A stretch of DNA of 64,000 nt from Lacrimispora defluvii (GTDB lineage: Bacteria; Bacillota; Clostridia; Lachnospirales; Lachnospiraceae), in NCBI GenBank assembly GCA_013036995.1, contig JAAOXG010000019.1, positions 1-64,000 of the forward strand, in the 5' to 3' direction. The translations under genes and the position numbers were made by a program. The notes beneath the pieces were generated by a model. The model searched no databases and had not been told where the DNA came from. It saw nothing but the letters and a program-made list of their open reading frames with translations. The first letter of the stretch is position 1; every line of letters starts with the position of its first letter. Shown one piece after another: positions 9,151 through 18,171 of the stretch.

Positions 9151-9188
9151 CGGTTTTGAGTGAGAAAGAACAGACAGGAGGAAGAAAG

Positions 9189-9776
9189 ATGAGTTTAGTA
9201 CCTTATGTCATTGAATCAACCAGTAAGGGGGAACGCTCTTACGATATTTATTCCAGACTTTTAAAAGAGAGAATTATTTTTCTTGGTGAAGAGGTGTCTG
9301 ATGTTTCGGCAAGTCTTATTGTGGCACAGCTGTTGTTTTTAGAGGCAGAGGACCCCACAAAGGATATCAATCTTTACATTAACAGCCCGGGCGGTTCTGT
9401 AACTGCAGGAATGGCGATTTATGATACCATGAACTATATTAAATGCGATGTATCTACTGTCTGCATGGGTATGGCAGCCAGTATGGGAGCATTTCTTTTA
9501 GCAGGCGGCGCAAAGGGCAAACGTTTTGCACTTCCCAATGCAGAAGTTATGATTCACCAGCCCTCTGGCGGAGCAAAAGGTCAGGCAACTGAAATTCGCA
9601 TAGTTGCAGAGAATATATTAAAGATTAAGAAGCGTTTAAATGAGATTATGGCAGCGAATACCGGTCAGCCTTACGAAGTGATTGAACGTGATACAGAGCG
9701 TGACAATTACATGACTGCTGATGAAGCAAAGGCTTATGGACTGATTGATAATATTCTTTACAGTCACGACCGCTAA
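9189..9776 (+). CDS. clpP: ATP-dependent Clp protease proteolytic subunit ClpP
   Basis: Serine peptidase that forms the tetradecameric chamber of Clp proteases. From the ATG at 9189 (behind ACAGGAGGAAGAAAG) the protein is 195 residues, the usual length, and the catalytic triad falls at Ser98 (MAASMGA), His123 (MIHQPSGG) and Asp172 (RDTERDNY), the standard numbering. The in-frame TTG at 9156 is rejected for lack of a site. The partner clpX follows after a tandem repeat region. Confidence 0.98.
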   Translation: MSLVPYVIESTSKGERSYDIYSRLLKERIIFLGEEVSDVSASLIVAQLLFLEAEDPTKDINLYINSPGGSVTAGMAIYDTMNYIKCDVSTVCMGMAASMGAFLLAGGAKGKRFALPNAEVMIHQPSGGAKGQATEIRIVAENILKIKKRLNEIMAANTGQPYEVIERDTERDNYMTADEAKAYGLIDNILYSHDR

Positions 9777-9794
9777 GAATGAACCAAAGCCATT

Positions 9795-9905
9795 AACAAG
9801 GAGCAACCTTCGGGTATCCCTTTATGCTCAATAACGTGAGCGATCAACAAGGAGCACCCTTCGGGTATCCCTTTATGCTCAAAAAACGTGAGCGATCAAC
9901 AAGGA
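9795..9905 (+). repeat. Two tandem 51-52 bp repeats plus a partial third copy
   Basis: Unit 1 (9795-9845) and unit 2 (9846-9897) start AACAAGGAGCA and end AACGTGAGCGATC, differing at only a few bases; AACAAGGA at 9898-9905 begins a third. Each unit contains a hairpin in which GAGCA pairs with TGCTC and an inner ACCCTTCGGGT stem (unit 2). The spacing between clpP and clpX is therefore filled by repeats. The form suggests a dispersed palindromic element; no other copy was seen in this window. Confidence 0.85.
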
Positions 9906-9922
9906 AAGTATGAGGTGTGTAT

Positions 9923-11224
9923 ATGCCGGTCAGAACAGACGACAAGATCCGATGCTCTTTTTGCGGGAAAACCCAGGATCAGGTAAAGAAACTGATTGCC
10001 GGTTCCAATAATGTCTATATTTGTGATGAGTGCATTGATTTGTGCGCAGAGATATTAGAGGAAGAATTTGACGGCCATGACGAAGAGGCACCTGATTTCA
10101 GCAACATTAATCTGATGAAGCCAAAGGAAATGAAGGCCTTTTTAGATGAGTATGTCATTGGGCAGGACGAAGCAAAAAAGGTGTTGTCCGTAGCAGTATA
10201 TAACCATTATAAGAGAATTACATCCGGTAAAAAACTGGATGTGGATATACAAAAGAGCAATATTCTGATGTTGGGGCCTACCGGTTCCGGTAAAACTTAT
10301 CTTGCGCAGACTCTGGCTAAGGTTTTAAACGTACCTTTTGCCATTGCAGATGCTACCGCCCTTACAGAAGCCGGTTATGTTGGTGAAGACGTTGAAAACA
10401 TCCTTTTAAAATTGATCCAGGCAGCTGAGTATGATATCAGCAGAGCAGAATTTGGAATCATTTATATTGATGAGATTGATAAAATTACCAAGAAATCGGA
10501 GAATGTGTCAATCACCAGAGATGTTTCCGGTGAGGGTGTTCAGCAGGCTTTGTTAAAGATTCTGGAGGGAACGGTTGCCAGTGTTCCGCCTCAGGGTGGA
10601 AGAAAGCATCCACACCAGGAACTTTTACAGATCAATACCACCAACATTTTATTTATCTGCGGCGGAGCGTTTGATGGTCTGGAAAAAATTATTGAACGCC
10701 GTTTAAGTGCAGGATCCATTGGTTTTAATGCGGAGATTGTAGATAAGAATAAGACAGATATTGATGATCTCTTAAAGAAAACCCTGCCTCAGGATCTGGT
10801 TAAATTCGGGCTGATCCCTGAATTTATCGGACGTGTTCCAATTACGGTATCTTTGGAACTGTTAGACCGGGCAGCTCTGGTTAAGATTTTATCAGAGCCG
10901 AAGAACGCACTGATTAAACAATATCAGAAATTATTTGAACTGGACGATGTGAAGCTGGAGCTGACCACTGATGCAGTGGAACGGATTGCAGAACTGGCTG
11001 TAGAAAGAAAAACCGGTGCCAGAGGCTTACGTTCCATTATGGAAAGCGTTATGATGGATTTGATGTATGAGGTACCATCTGACAGCAGCATCGGAATCTG
11101 CAGAATTACCAAAGAGGTTGTGGATAAAAATGGAGAGCCGGAACTGGTCTATCGGGACACGGCAGTTCCCAGAAAATCACTGGCTCAGAAATTGAGAAAA
11201 GATAAGACAGGCGAGATCGCATAG
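9923..11224 (+). CDS. clpX: ATP-dependent Clp protease ATP-binding subunit ClpX
   Basis: AAA+ unfoldase that selects substrates and feeds ClpP. 433 residues from the ATG at 9923; a GTG two codons upstream is less likely because the GAGGTG site fits the ATG. Zinc-binding domain Cys11, Cys14, Cys34, Cys37; Walker A GPTGSGKT near 119; pore loop GYVGED; Walker [14 protein letters not shown] loop in GGRKHPHQE; and the IGF tripeptide (about 266-268) that docks on ClpP. All functional motifs are intact. Confidence 0.98.
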   Translation: MPVRTDDKIRCSFCGKTQDQVKKLIAGSNNVYICDECIDLCAEILEEEFDGHDEEAPDFSNINLMKPKEMKAFLDEYVIGQDEAKKVLSVAVYNHYKRITSGKKLDVDIQKSNILMLGPTGSGKTYLAQTLAKVLNVPFAIADATALTEAGYVGEDVENILLKLIQAAEYDISRAEFGIIYIDEIDKITKKSENVSITRDVSGEGVQQALLKILEGTVASVPPQGGRKHPHQELLQINTTNILFICGGAFDGLEKIIERRLSAGSIGFNAEIVDKNKTDIDDLLKKTLPQDLVKFGLIPEFIGRVPITVSLELLDRAALVKILSEPKNALIKQYQKLFELDDVKLELTTDAVERIAELAVERKTGARGLRSIMESVMMDLMYEVPSDSSIGICRITKEVVDKNGEPELVYRDTAVPRKSLAQKLRKDKTGEIA

Positions 11225-11242
11225 ATCCCTGCATGAGTCGGG

Positions 11243-11281
11243 AAGGTGTTACAGCGAATCAATCTGCTGGAACACCTTTTT
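11243..11281 (+). terminator. Intrinsic terminator or attenuator between clpX and lon
   Basis: AAGGTGTT pairs with AACACCTT with an inner CAGC/GCTG stem, directly followed by a T run. It lies between the clpX stop and the lon ribosome binding site, so lon may be partly or separately transcribed. Confidence 0.7.
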
Positions 11282-11302
11282 GAATGCAAAGGAGAGAACC
11301 AA

Positions 11303-13621
11303 ATGGTAGATAAGACAATTACAATGCCGGTTATTGCCCTGAGAGGTATGACTGTTCTACCCAAAATGATGCTGCACTTTGATATCAGCCGGGAGAAATC
11401 CATCGCGGCGGTTGAAAAAGCCATGGTAGGGGATCAGAAGGTATGCCTGGTAACCCAGAGAAATCCGGAAGAAACCGATCCTGGAATAGAAGACTTATAT
11501 CAGGTAGGAACGGTTGCTTTAATCAAGCAGCTGGTGAAGCTGCCTGGTAACGTGATCCGTGTCATGGTGGAAGGTCTGGAGCGGACTGAGCTTCTGAATC
11601 TTGAAAGTGAGGAACCTCTTCTTGTAGGTGAGATTGAAGAACTTCAGGTGCCAATGGATATATTAGATCCGGTTACCATACAGGCAATGGCTGAAATTGT
11701 GAAAGAAAAACTGGAAGCCTATGGCAAAGAAAATCAAAGGATCGCGAAGGAGGTAGTCCCTGGATTGCTGGTTATTCCGGATTTGGGGGAACTTTTGGAT
11801 CAGGTCGCAGTTCAGCTGTCCTGGGATTACCGTCTCCGCCAGCAGGTACTTGAAAGTGTACTTCTGGAAGAACGGTATGCACTGGTTATGAAACACCTGA
11901 TTACTGAAATTGAAGTGACTAAGGTGAAAAAGGAATTACAGTCCCATGTGAAGGAACGGATTGACAAAAATCAGAAGGATTACATTTTAAGAGAGCAGAT
12001 GAAAGTGATCCGGGAAGAGCTGGGAGAAGATAATCCCCTTTCTGACAGTGATGAATATGCCAAACGTCTGAAAGCATTAAAAGCAGACAAAGAAATAAAG
12101 GAAAAGATTCAAAAAGAGATTGACCGCTTTAAATCCATGCCCGGAGGAAGCCAGGAAGCAAATGTTGTCCGAATGTATCTGGATACAGTTCTTGATTTTC
12201 CCTGGAAGAAGATGTCAAAGGATAACAACAGCATCATTCACGCACAGCAGGTACTGGATGAAGAGCATTATGGCCTGGAAAAAGTAAAAGAACGGATTCT
12301 GGAATATTTAGCAGTCCGGATTCTTACAAAAAAAGGAACCAGCCCCATTTTATGCCTGGTTGGACCTCCTGGAACCGGAAAGACTTCCATTGCAAGATCT
12401 GTAGCAAAAGCGCTGAATAAAGAATATGTAAGAATCAGCCTGGGAGGTATCCGGGATGAAGCGGAGATCAGAGGACATAGAAAAACATACGTAGGCGCTA
12501 TGCCTGGCAGAATTGCTGAGGCTGTCAAACAGGCAGGTGTAAACAACCCGCTGATGCTTCTTGATGAAATTGACAAAGTCAGCAGTGACTATAAAGGCGA
12601 TACATCTTCCGCACTGTTAGAAGTCCTTGACAGTGAACAGAATGTAAAATTCAGGGATCATTATATTGAACTTCCCATTGATTTATCCAATGTTCTCTTT
12701 CTTGCAACAGCTAATACCATAACAACCATTCCCGGCCCTCTTCTTGACCGAATGGAAGTGATTGAAATAAACAGTTATACTGAGAATGAAAAGTTCCATA
12801 TTGCCAAAAACTATCTGGTGAAAAAGCAGCAGGAACGAAATGGTCTTACGGGAAAGCCAGTTACCATAACGGATCAGGCGATTGAAAAGATCATACACAA
12901 TTATACCAGAGAAGCCGGAGTCAGAAACTTAGAGCGGCGGATCGGTTCTGTTTTCAGAAAGGCAGCCAGAGAATTTCTGGAAGACAAAAGCCGTGTCATT
13001 GAGGTGACAGAGTGTCAGCTGGAAAAGTACTTAGGGAAAGAAAAAGTATCCTATAACAATGTTAACGAGGAAGACCAGGTAGGAATTGTGAGAGGTCTGG
13101 CATGGACCAGTGTAGGCGGAGATACTTTGCAGATTGAAGTAAATGTAATGCCAGGCAAAGGAACCCTTCAGACCACAGGACAAATGGGAGATGTTATGAA
13201 GGAATCGGCACAGACTGCATTAAGCTATGTAAGATCGGTAGGACCGGAATATAACGTGCCTGATGATTATTTTGAGAAACACGATATTCATCTTCATATC
13301 CCGGAGGGAGCAGTTCCAAAGGATGGCCCTTCAGCAGGAATTACCATGGCAACTGCCATGCTTTCTGCGGCTATTAACAGGAAGGTAAGTGCAACCGTTG
13401 CCATGACAGGAGAGATAACCTTAAGAGGCCGGGTTCTTCCCATCGGAGGCTTAAAGGAGAAAATTCTTGCCGCACGTATGGCACATGTGAAAAAAGTTCT
13501 GGTTCCGGATAAAAACCGACCAGATATCGCAGAATTATCAGAAGAGATCACAGAAGGCCTTACAATTGTTTTTGTAAAGGAAATGCCGGAAGTATTAAAA
13601 GAGGCTTTCGTCCAGGAATAG
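11303..13621 (+). CDS. lon: ATP-dependent protease Lon (LonA)
   Basis: Homohexameric AAA+ protease that degrades misfolded and regulatory proteins. 772 residues from the ATG at 11303 behind AAAGGAGAGAACCAA. N-terminal substrate domain (MPVIALRGMTVLPKM onward), Walker A GPPGTGKTS, Walker B LLDEIDKV, sensor AATANT-like segment, and the peptidase domain with the Ser-Lys dyad Ser677 (GPSAGI) and Lys720 (GGLKEK). Length and all motifs fit LonA. It is 12 bp ahead of ysxC, consistent with co-transcription. Confidence 0.98.
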   Translation: MVDKTITMPVIALRGMTVLPKMMLHFDISREKSIAAVEKAMVGDQKVCLVTQRNPEETDPGIEDLYQVGTVALIKQLVKLPGNVIRVMVEGLERTELLNLESEEPLLVGEIEELQVPMDILDPVTIQAMAEIVKEKLEAYGKENQRIAKEVVPGLLVIPDLGELLDQVAVQLSWDYRLRQQVLESVLLEERYALVMKHLITEIEVTKVKKELQSHVKERIDKNQKDYILREQMKVIREELGEDNPLSDSDEYAKRLKALKADKEIKEKIQKEIDRFKSMPGGSQEANVVRMYLDTVLDFPWKKMSKDNNSIIHAQQVLDEEHYGLEKVKERILEYLAVRILTKKGTSPILCLVGPPGTGKTSIARSVAKALNKEYVRISLGGIRDEAEIRGHRKTYVGAMPGRIAEAVKQAGVNNPLMLLDEIDKVSSDYKGDTSSALLEVLDSEQNVKFRDHYIELPIDLSNVLFLATANTITTIPGPLLDRMEVIEINSYTENEKFHIAKNYLVKKQQERNGLTGKPVTITDQAIEKIIHNYTREAGVRNLERRIGSVFRKAAREFLEDKSRVIEVTECQLEKYLGKEKVSYNNVNEEDQVGIVRGLAWTSVGGDTLQIEVNVMPGKGTLQTTGQMGDVMKESAQTALSYVRSVGPEYNVPDDYFEKHDIHLHIPEGAVPKDGPSAGITMATAMLSAAINRKVSATVAMTGEITLRGRVLPIGGLKEKILAARMAHVKKVLVPDKNRPDIAELSEEITEGLTIVFVKEMPEVLKEAFVQE

Positions 13622-13633
13622 AAAGGAAATCAC

Positions 13634-14233
13634 ATGATTATTAAAACCGTAGAACTGGAGACTGTATGTGGAATTACCAGTAAGCTCCCGGAGAATACAA
13701 AACCGGAATTTGCATTTGCAGGTAAGTCAAACGTGGGCAAATCCTCTCTCATCAATGCACTTATGAACCGGAAGTCCTTTGCAAGAACTTCATCCTCTCC
13801 AGGTAAAACACAGACCATTAATTTTTATAATATTAATGACTCCCTGTATTATGTGGATCTTCCCGGCTATGGCTATGCAAAAGTATCCGTAGAAGTAAAA
13901 GCAAAATGGGGAAAGATGATTGAAAACTATCTTCATAAATCCCCAATGCTGAAATGTGTGTTTTTACTGATTGATATCCGTCACGAACCATCAGACAACG
14001 ATAAAACCATGTACGACTGGATCGTTAACAATGGATACCAGCCGGTTATCATTGCCACCAAGCTGGATAAACTGAAGCGAAGCCAGGTGGCAAAGGCATT
14101 AAAAGTGGTGCGGACCGGACTGGGAGTCGGAGCTGATGTGACTGTAATTCCGTTCTCAGCGGAGACAAAACAGGGCAGAGAAGAAATCTGGGATTTGATT
14201 GAGGATTCTGTAAATAGTCTTGACAAGGAGTAA
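13634..14233 (+). CDS. ysxC: Ribosome biogenesis GTPase YsxC/EngB (YihA)
   Basis: Small TRAFAC-class GTPase needed for assembly of the large ribosomal subunit. 199 residues with G1 GKSNVGKSS, G2/switch region SSSPGKTQT, G3 DLPGYG, G4 TKLD and G5 FSAE. It directly follows lon (12 bp), the conserved Firmicute order. The -35 of the next promoter lies inside its last codons. Confidence 0.97.
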   Translation: MIIKTVELETVCGITSKLPENTKPEFAFAGKSNVGKSSLINALMNRKSFARTSSSPGKTQTINFYNINDSLYYVDLPGYGYAKVSVEVKAKWGKMIENYLHKSPMLKCVFLLIDIRHEPSDNDKTMYDWIVNNGYQPVIIATKLDKLKRSQVAKALKVVRTGLGVGADVTVIPFSAETKQGREEIWDLIEDSVNSLDKE

Positions 14234-14277
14234 AAATCTTTTTATAATGAACCTATTTATTACATAGAGTTCATTAT
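14220..14277 (+). promoter_or_regulatory. Consensus sigma-A promoter with overlapping dyad operator
   Basis: TTGACA (14220-14225), 17-bp spacer, TATAAT (14243-14248): a perfect match to consensus. A dyad, ATAATGAAC-CTAT and ATAG-A-GTTCATTAT around a 7-nt loop (14244-14277), begins inside the -10 and covers the expected start site. This looks like a repressor operator for the amino acid transporter that follows. Confidence 0.8.
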
Positions 14278-14300
14278 GGTAGAAAGAGGAGAAAACAGTT

Positions 14301-15179
14301 ATGAAAAAAACTATGAAGAAAATTGTATCAACTCTCATGGCAGCAGCTCTGGCAGCGGCAGCATTGACTGCCTGTGCAGGCGGTAACTCCACAGCGGGCA
14401 CTTCCGGTACAGGAAAAGAAGCAGGAGACAAAAAAGTATTAAAAGTTGCCATGGAGTGCAGCTATGCTCCTTACAACTGGACTCAGCCAACTGATGCAAA
14501 CGGAGCAGTGAAGATCTCCGGAAGCTCTGATTATGCATATGGTTATGATGTGATGATGGCGAAAAAGATTGCGGACGAGCTGGGCTATAACCTTGAGATT
14601 GTAAAGCTGGACTGGGATTCTTTAGTACCTGCTGTTCAGTCCGGAAAGGTTGATTGTGTCATCGCGGGACAATCCGTCACTGCTGAGCGTATGCAGTCTG
14701 TTGATTTCACAAATCCATATTATTTTGCAACCATCGTAGCTTTGGTAAAAGCCGGCGGTAAGTATGAGAATGCAAAGAGTGTTGCTGACTTAAAGGGTGC
14801 AGTTGCTACATCCCAGTTAAACACCATCTGGTATGATAATTGTCTTCCGCAGATTCCAGATGCTGATATTCAGCCGGCTCAGGAATCCGCTCCTGCCATG
14901 CTTGTTTCTTTAAGTTCAGGAAGATGTGACGTGGTAGTAACAGATAAGCCAACTGGTCAGGCGGCTTTAATTGCATACCCTGATTTCAAACTCCTTGATT
15001 TTACTGGTACAGACGGTCAGTTCAAAGTTTCTGATGAGGACATTAATATTGGTGTCTCTGTTAAAAAAGGCAATGCTGAATTAAAAGATGCCATAAACGG
15101 AGTACTTGGCAAGATGACCAAGGATGATTTTAACAAGATGATGGAAGAGGCAATCAAAGTACAGCCGCTTTCAAAATAA
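14301..15179 (+). CDS. Polar amino acid ABC transporter substrate-binding lipoprotein
   Basis: 292 residues with a lipoprotein signal (LTACAG, Cys near 25). Family 3 solute-binding protein features are present: LKVAMECSYAPYNW, YGYDVMMAKKIADELGY, DCVIAGQSVTAERMQSVDF and the C-terminal NIGVSVKKGN. The family captures polar amino acids such as Glu, Gln, His, Arg or cystine; the exact ligand is not clear. The next two genes are the matching permease and ATPase. Confidence 0.93.
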   Translation: MKKTMKKIVSTLMAAALAAAALTACAGGNSTAGTSGTGKEAGDKKVLKVAMECSYAPYNWTQPTDANGAVKISGSSDYAYGYDVMMAKKIADELGYNLEIVKLDWDSLVPAVQSGKVDCVIAGQSVTAERMQSVDFTNPYYFATIVALVKAGGKYENAKSVADLKGAVATSQLNTIWYDNCLPQIPDADIQPAQESAPAMLVSLSSGRCDVVVTDKPTGQAALIAYPDFKLLDFTGTDGQFKVSDEDINIGVSVKKGNAELKDAINGVLGKMTKDDFNKMMEEAIKVQPLSK

Positions 15180-15203
15180 TAATAAGATGAATCGGAGCTT
15201 GCA

Positions 15204-15244
15204 GGCACGGGATGGGAGTTTTTCCGTGCCCCTTGTTCTGTTTT
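15204..15244 (+). terminator. Hairpin between binding protein and permease
   Basis: GGCACGG (15204-15210) pairs with CCGTGCC (15224-15230), followed by CCTTGTTCTGTTTT. The T run is interrupted, so it probably acts as a partial terminator or mRNA 3-prime stabiliser that favours more binding protein than permease. Confidence 0.6.
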
Positions 15245-15274
15245 AACCAAGCTGTGAAAGGGAGAGGGTAATAT

Positions 15275-16075
15275 ATGTCTTTGCCGTCAGATTTTTTTGG
15301 AAGAATGGTATTTATTCTGCAAAATTATGGTCCGTCCTTCTTAGCAGGGGCTGGCAAAACAATGGCGATTGCCATTGTAGGCACATTGATCGGTTGTGTA
15401 ATCGGATTTGCAGTAGGAATTATTCAGACCACTCCGGAATCAAAGCAGGATAATCTGTTTAAAAAGATACTGATTAAAGGAATTAAATTTATTTTAAATG
15501 CTTATGTTGAGGTTTTCCGCGGAACCCCCATGATGGTTCAGGCCATGTTTATTTTCTATGGATCTTCCGCACTTTTTGGAATTAATATGTCCATTGTCTT
15601 TGCTTCCTATTTTATTGTTTCAATCAATACAGGAGCCTATATGGCAGAGACGGTCAGAGGCGGAATTCTTTCCATCGATCCGGGTCAGACAGAAGGAGCA
15701 AAGGCCATTGGTATGACCCATTACCAGACCATGCTGAATGTTATTATGCCACAGGCACTTCGTAATATCATGCCACAGATTGGCAATAACTTAATTATTA
15801 ATATTAAAGATACCTGTGTACTTTCTGTTATCGGTGTCGTAGAACTGTTTTATGCGACAAAGGGTGTGGCAGGAGCTTATTATACGTACTTTGAAGCCTT
15901 TACCATCACCATGATCATTTACTTTGTCCTGACCTTTACCTGTTCCAGAATTCTCCGGCACTGGGAGAAAAAGATGGATGGACCGGACAGCTACGATCTG
16001 GCTACCACAGATACCTTAGCCTATACCAGTGGAATGGTGAAGTTTCCGGACCCGAAAGAGAAGGAGGATAAATAA
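15275..16075 (+). CDS. Amino acid ABC transporter permease (HisM/GlnP type)
   Basis: 266 residues, about five membrane segments. EVFRGTPMMVQ and the EAA loop EGAKAIGMTHYQTMLNVIMPQ are classic for polar amino acid permeases. The C-terminal tail from about residue 225 is polar and longer than usual. Ribosome site GGGAGAGGG. It ends exactly where the ATPase gene begins. Confidence 0.94.
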   Translation: MSLPSDFFGRMVFILQNYGPSFLAGAGKTMAIAIVGTLIGCVIGFAVGIIQTTPESKQDNLFKKILIKGIKFILNAYVEVFRGTPMMVQAMFIFYGSSALFGINMSIVFASYFIVSINTGAYMAETVRGGILSIDPGQTEGAKAIGMTHYQTMLNVIMPQALRNIMPQIGNNLIINIKDTCVLSVIGVVELFYATKGVAGAYYTYFEAFTITMIIYFVLTFTCSRILRHWEKKMDGPDSYDLATTDTLAYTSGMVKFPDPKEKEDK

Positions 16076-16819
16076 ATGGCTGAAAGCAATGTGTTAAAAA
16101 TTCGTCATTTAAGCAAAACATTTGGAACCAATGTAGTATTAAGAGATATTGATTTCAATGTAAATGCCAAAGATGTGACCTGTATCATCGGAGCATCCGG
16201 CTCAGGTAAATCCACTCTTTTGCGTTGCATCAATCTTTTGGAAACACCCACTACCGGTGAGATTTTATATCATGATGTGGATATTACAGACAGAAAGATG
16301 AATGTTCCCGAATACCGCACCCGTGTTGGCATGGTATTTCAGAATTTTAATCTCTTTAATAATATGACTGTGCTGGAAAACTGTATGGTTGGCCAGGTGA
16401 AGGTCTTAAAGAAAGATAAGGAAGAAGCCAGAAAGAAAGCCATGATGTTTTTAGAGAAGGTTGGAATGGCGCCTTATATCAATGCAAAGCCAAGACAGCT
16501 TTCAGGTGGCCAGAAGCAGAGGGTAGCCATTGCAAGAGCACTTGCCATGGAACCGGAGGTTCTTCTTTTTGACGAGCCCACTTCCGCCCTGGATCCCCAG
16601 ATGGTTGGAGAAGTTCTTGCAGTTATGAGAACACTTGCAAAGGAAGGACTTACCATGATCATCGTAACCCATGAGATGGCGTTTGCAAGAGATGTGTCTA
16701 ATCATGTGGTTTACATGGCAGGTGGTGTGATTGAAGAAGAGGGAGCACCAGCTGATATATTTGGTAATCCTCAGAAAAACTCAACAAAGGAATTTTTAAC
16801 CCGGTTTATGCAGGGTTAG
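16076..16819 (+). CDS. Amino acid ABC transporter ATP-binding protein (GlnQ type)
   Basis: 247 residues. Walker [10 protein letters not shown] (near 36-44), Q-loop VFQNFNLF, signature LSGGQKQR, Walker [10 protein letters not shown]-loop SALDP and H-loop VTHE are all intact. The ATG follows the permease stop with no gap (TAAATG), with AAGGAGG inside the permease end. It energises import by the complex with the two genes before it. Confidence 0.96.
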   Translation: MAESNVLKIRHLSKTFGTNVVLRDIDFNVNAKDVTCIIGASGSGKSTLLRCINLLETPTTGEILYHDVDITDRKMNVPEYRTRVGMVFQNFNLFNNMTVLENCMVGQVKVLKKDKEEARKKAMMFLEKVGMAPYINAKPRQLSGGQKQRVAIARALAMEPEVLLFDEPTSALDPQMVGEVLAVMRTLAKEGLTMIIVTHEMAFARDVSNHVVYMAGGVIEEEGAPADIFGNPQKNSTKEFLTRFMQG

Positions 16820-16827
16820 AAGCAGAC

Positions 16828-16878
16828 GGAGCTGTCGCAAAATAACTGAATGATCAGTTGTGGAGCAGGCTCCTTTTT
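16828..16878 (+). terminator. Intrinsic terminator of the amino acid transporter operon
   Basis: GGAGC (16828) pairs with GCTCC before TTTTT; an inner AACTGA/TCAGTT hairpin stacks inside. A shorter GGAGCAGGCTCC hairpin is an alternative fold with the same T run. Confidence 0.75.
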
Positions 16879-16922
16879 GATATACTGGTAACAAAAAAGT
16901 AGATAACGAAAAGGGGGTACAT

Positions 16923-17879
16923 ATGAGAATCGTCTTTATGGAAACGGATACTTTGGGAGATGATGTGGATTATACACCGTTTTATAATCTGGGAGAGGTG
17001 GTAAAATATAATAAATCAGAACCAGAATATAATCAGGAGCGTGTAAAGGATGCAGATGTGATTGTGGTAAATAAGATTCCCATGAATGAGGAAACCCTGA
17101 GGTATGCCCAGCATGTAAAACTCATCTGCCTGACAGCTACCGGAACCAACACTGTTGACTTTGATTATGTCAGAAAAAGGAACATCGCAGTCACCAATGT
17201 AAAAGGATATTCCACCCAGTCTGTGATACAGCATACCTTTGCATTGTTGTTTTATGTATATGAAAAGCTTTCCTATTACGATCAGTTTATAAAGTCGGGA
17301 GGGTACGCAGCCAGTGATATATTCAGTAACTTTGATATAAAATTCAATGAACTTTACGGAAAAACCTGGGGCATTATCGGACTTGGAGAGATTGGGAGAG
17401 GAGTGGCAAAGGTGGCAGAAGCCTTTGGCTGCCGTGTAATCTATTATTCCACCTCTGGCAATAACAGTAATTCTCTCTGGGAGCGGGTTGAATTTGATGC
17501 TTTATTAAACGAGTCAGATATCATATCCATACATGCCCCGTTAAATTCTGCTACAGAATATTTAATTGATGAAGATGCATTAAAGAAGATGAAAAAAACT
17601 GCTGTTCTTCTGAATCTGGGCAGGGGAAATATCATAATAGAAGAAGCACTTTTAAAAGCTCTGGAGACAGGAGAGATCGCAGGAGCAGGACTGGATGTTA
17701 TCAGTGCAGAACCTATGCTGCCGGATAATCCCCTTCTTAAGATCAAAGACAGTACAAAACTGATTATTACACCCCACATCGCCTGGGCTACGGTTGAGGC
17801 CAGAAGAAGGTGTCTGTATGAAGTGTACGAAAACATCGTGTCTTACCTTGGGGGTGAGGAAAGAAATCGAATTAAGTAA
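16923..17879 (+). CDS. NAD-dependent D-2-hydroxyacid dehydrogenase
   Basis: 318 residues of the D-isomer-specific 2-hydroxyacid dehydrogenase family, which reduces 2-oxoacids (hydroxypyruvate/glyoxylate, pyruvate and others) with NAD(P)H. Substrate domain about 1-100, Rossmann motif GLGEIG near 158, catalytic Arg in NLGRGN, Glu in GLDVISAEP, His in TPHIAWAT. Closest in pattern to glycerate dehydrogenase/hydroxypyruvate reductase; the substrate is not certain. Monocistronic with a strong AAGGGGG site. A G-C rich hairpin follows. Confidence 0.9.
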   Translation: MRIVFMETDTLGDDVDYTPFYNLGEVVKYNKSEPEYNQERVKDADVIVVNKIPMNEETLRYAQHVKLICLTATGTNTVDFDYVRKRNIAVTNVKGYSTQSVIQHTFALLFYVYEKLSYYDQFIKSGGYAASDIFSNFDIKFNELYGKTWGIIGLGEIGRGVAKVAEAFGCRVIYYSTSGNNSNSLWERVEFDALLNESDIISIHAPLNSATEYLIDEDALKKMKKTAVLLNLGRGNIIIEEALLKALETGEIAGAGLDVISAEPMLPDNPLLKIKDSTKLIITPHIAWATVEARRRCLYEVYENIVSYLGGEERNRIK

Positions 17880-17904
17880 AAAGGGGCGGCTGATGACAGC
17901 CGCC
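17874..17904 (-). terminator. Intrinsic terminator for the reverse-strand operon
   Basis: GGCGGCT/AGCCGCC stem with a 6-nt loop; on the minus strand it is followed by CCCCTTTTTTACTT. It ends the malic enzyme-DUF4364-small protein operon and may also stop plus-strand readthrough from the dehydrogenase. Confidence 0.8.
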
Positions 17905-17921
17905 TTATGTGATCAGTCCTT

Positions 17922-18134
17922 TCATTCTTTACGGGAAAAAATATCACGTATCTTGATCCGTAAGAATGTACGAAGCACTTCAGCCCCCAGCACCAGAATC
18001 AGAAACGGCAGAAAGACAGTGAGAAACAACTTGGCTTTTAGCCGGAACATCTTCTTTTTATGCTGTAATTTTAAAGTCTGGTAATGGTCTGATATAGAAT
18101 GATACCATGTTTTTTTTACCGGAACTTTTCTCAA
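17922..18134 (-). CDS. Small basic single-pass membrane protein, unknown function
   Basis: 70 residues from a TTG start. A Lys/Arg-rich N-terminal part (about 1-34) is followed by one hydrophobic helix FLTVFLPFLILVLGAEVL (about 37-54) and a basic tail. The TTG is supported by AAGGGGG seven bases upstream, and the gene sits 37 bp after DUF4364 and just before a minus-strand terminator, so it fits as the last gene of that operon. I recognise no family. Confidence 0.55.
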   Translation of the reverse strand: MRKVPVKKTWYHSISDHYQTLKLQHKKKMFRLKAKLFLTVFLPFLILVLGAEVLRTFLRIKIRDIFSRKE

Positions 18135-18171
18135 ACTAATTCCCCCTTACTCCTGTCCGCTGACAGCATTC

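Noticed and set aside
9156-9188. TTG extension of clpP
   Set aside because: No ribosome site; the ATG at 9189 has AGGAGG and gives the standard Ser98/His123/Asp172 numbering.
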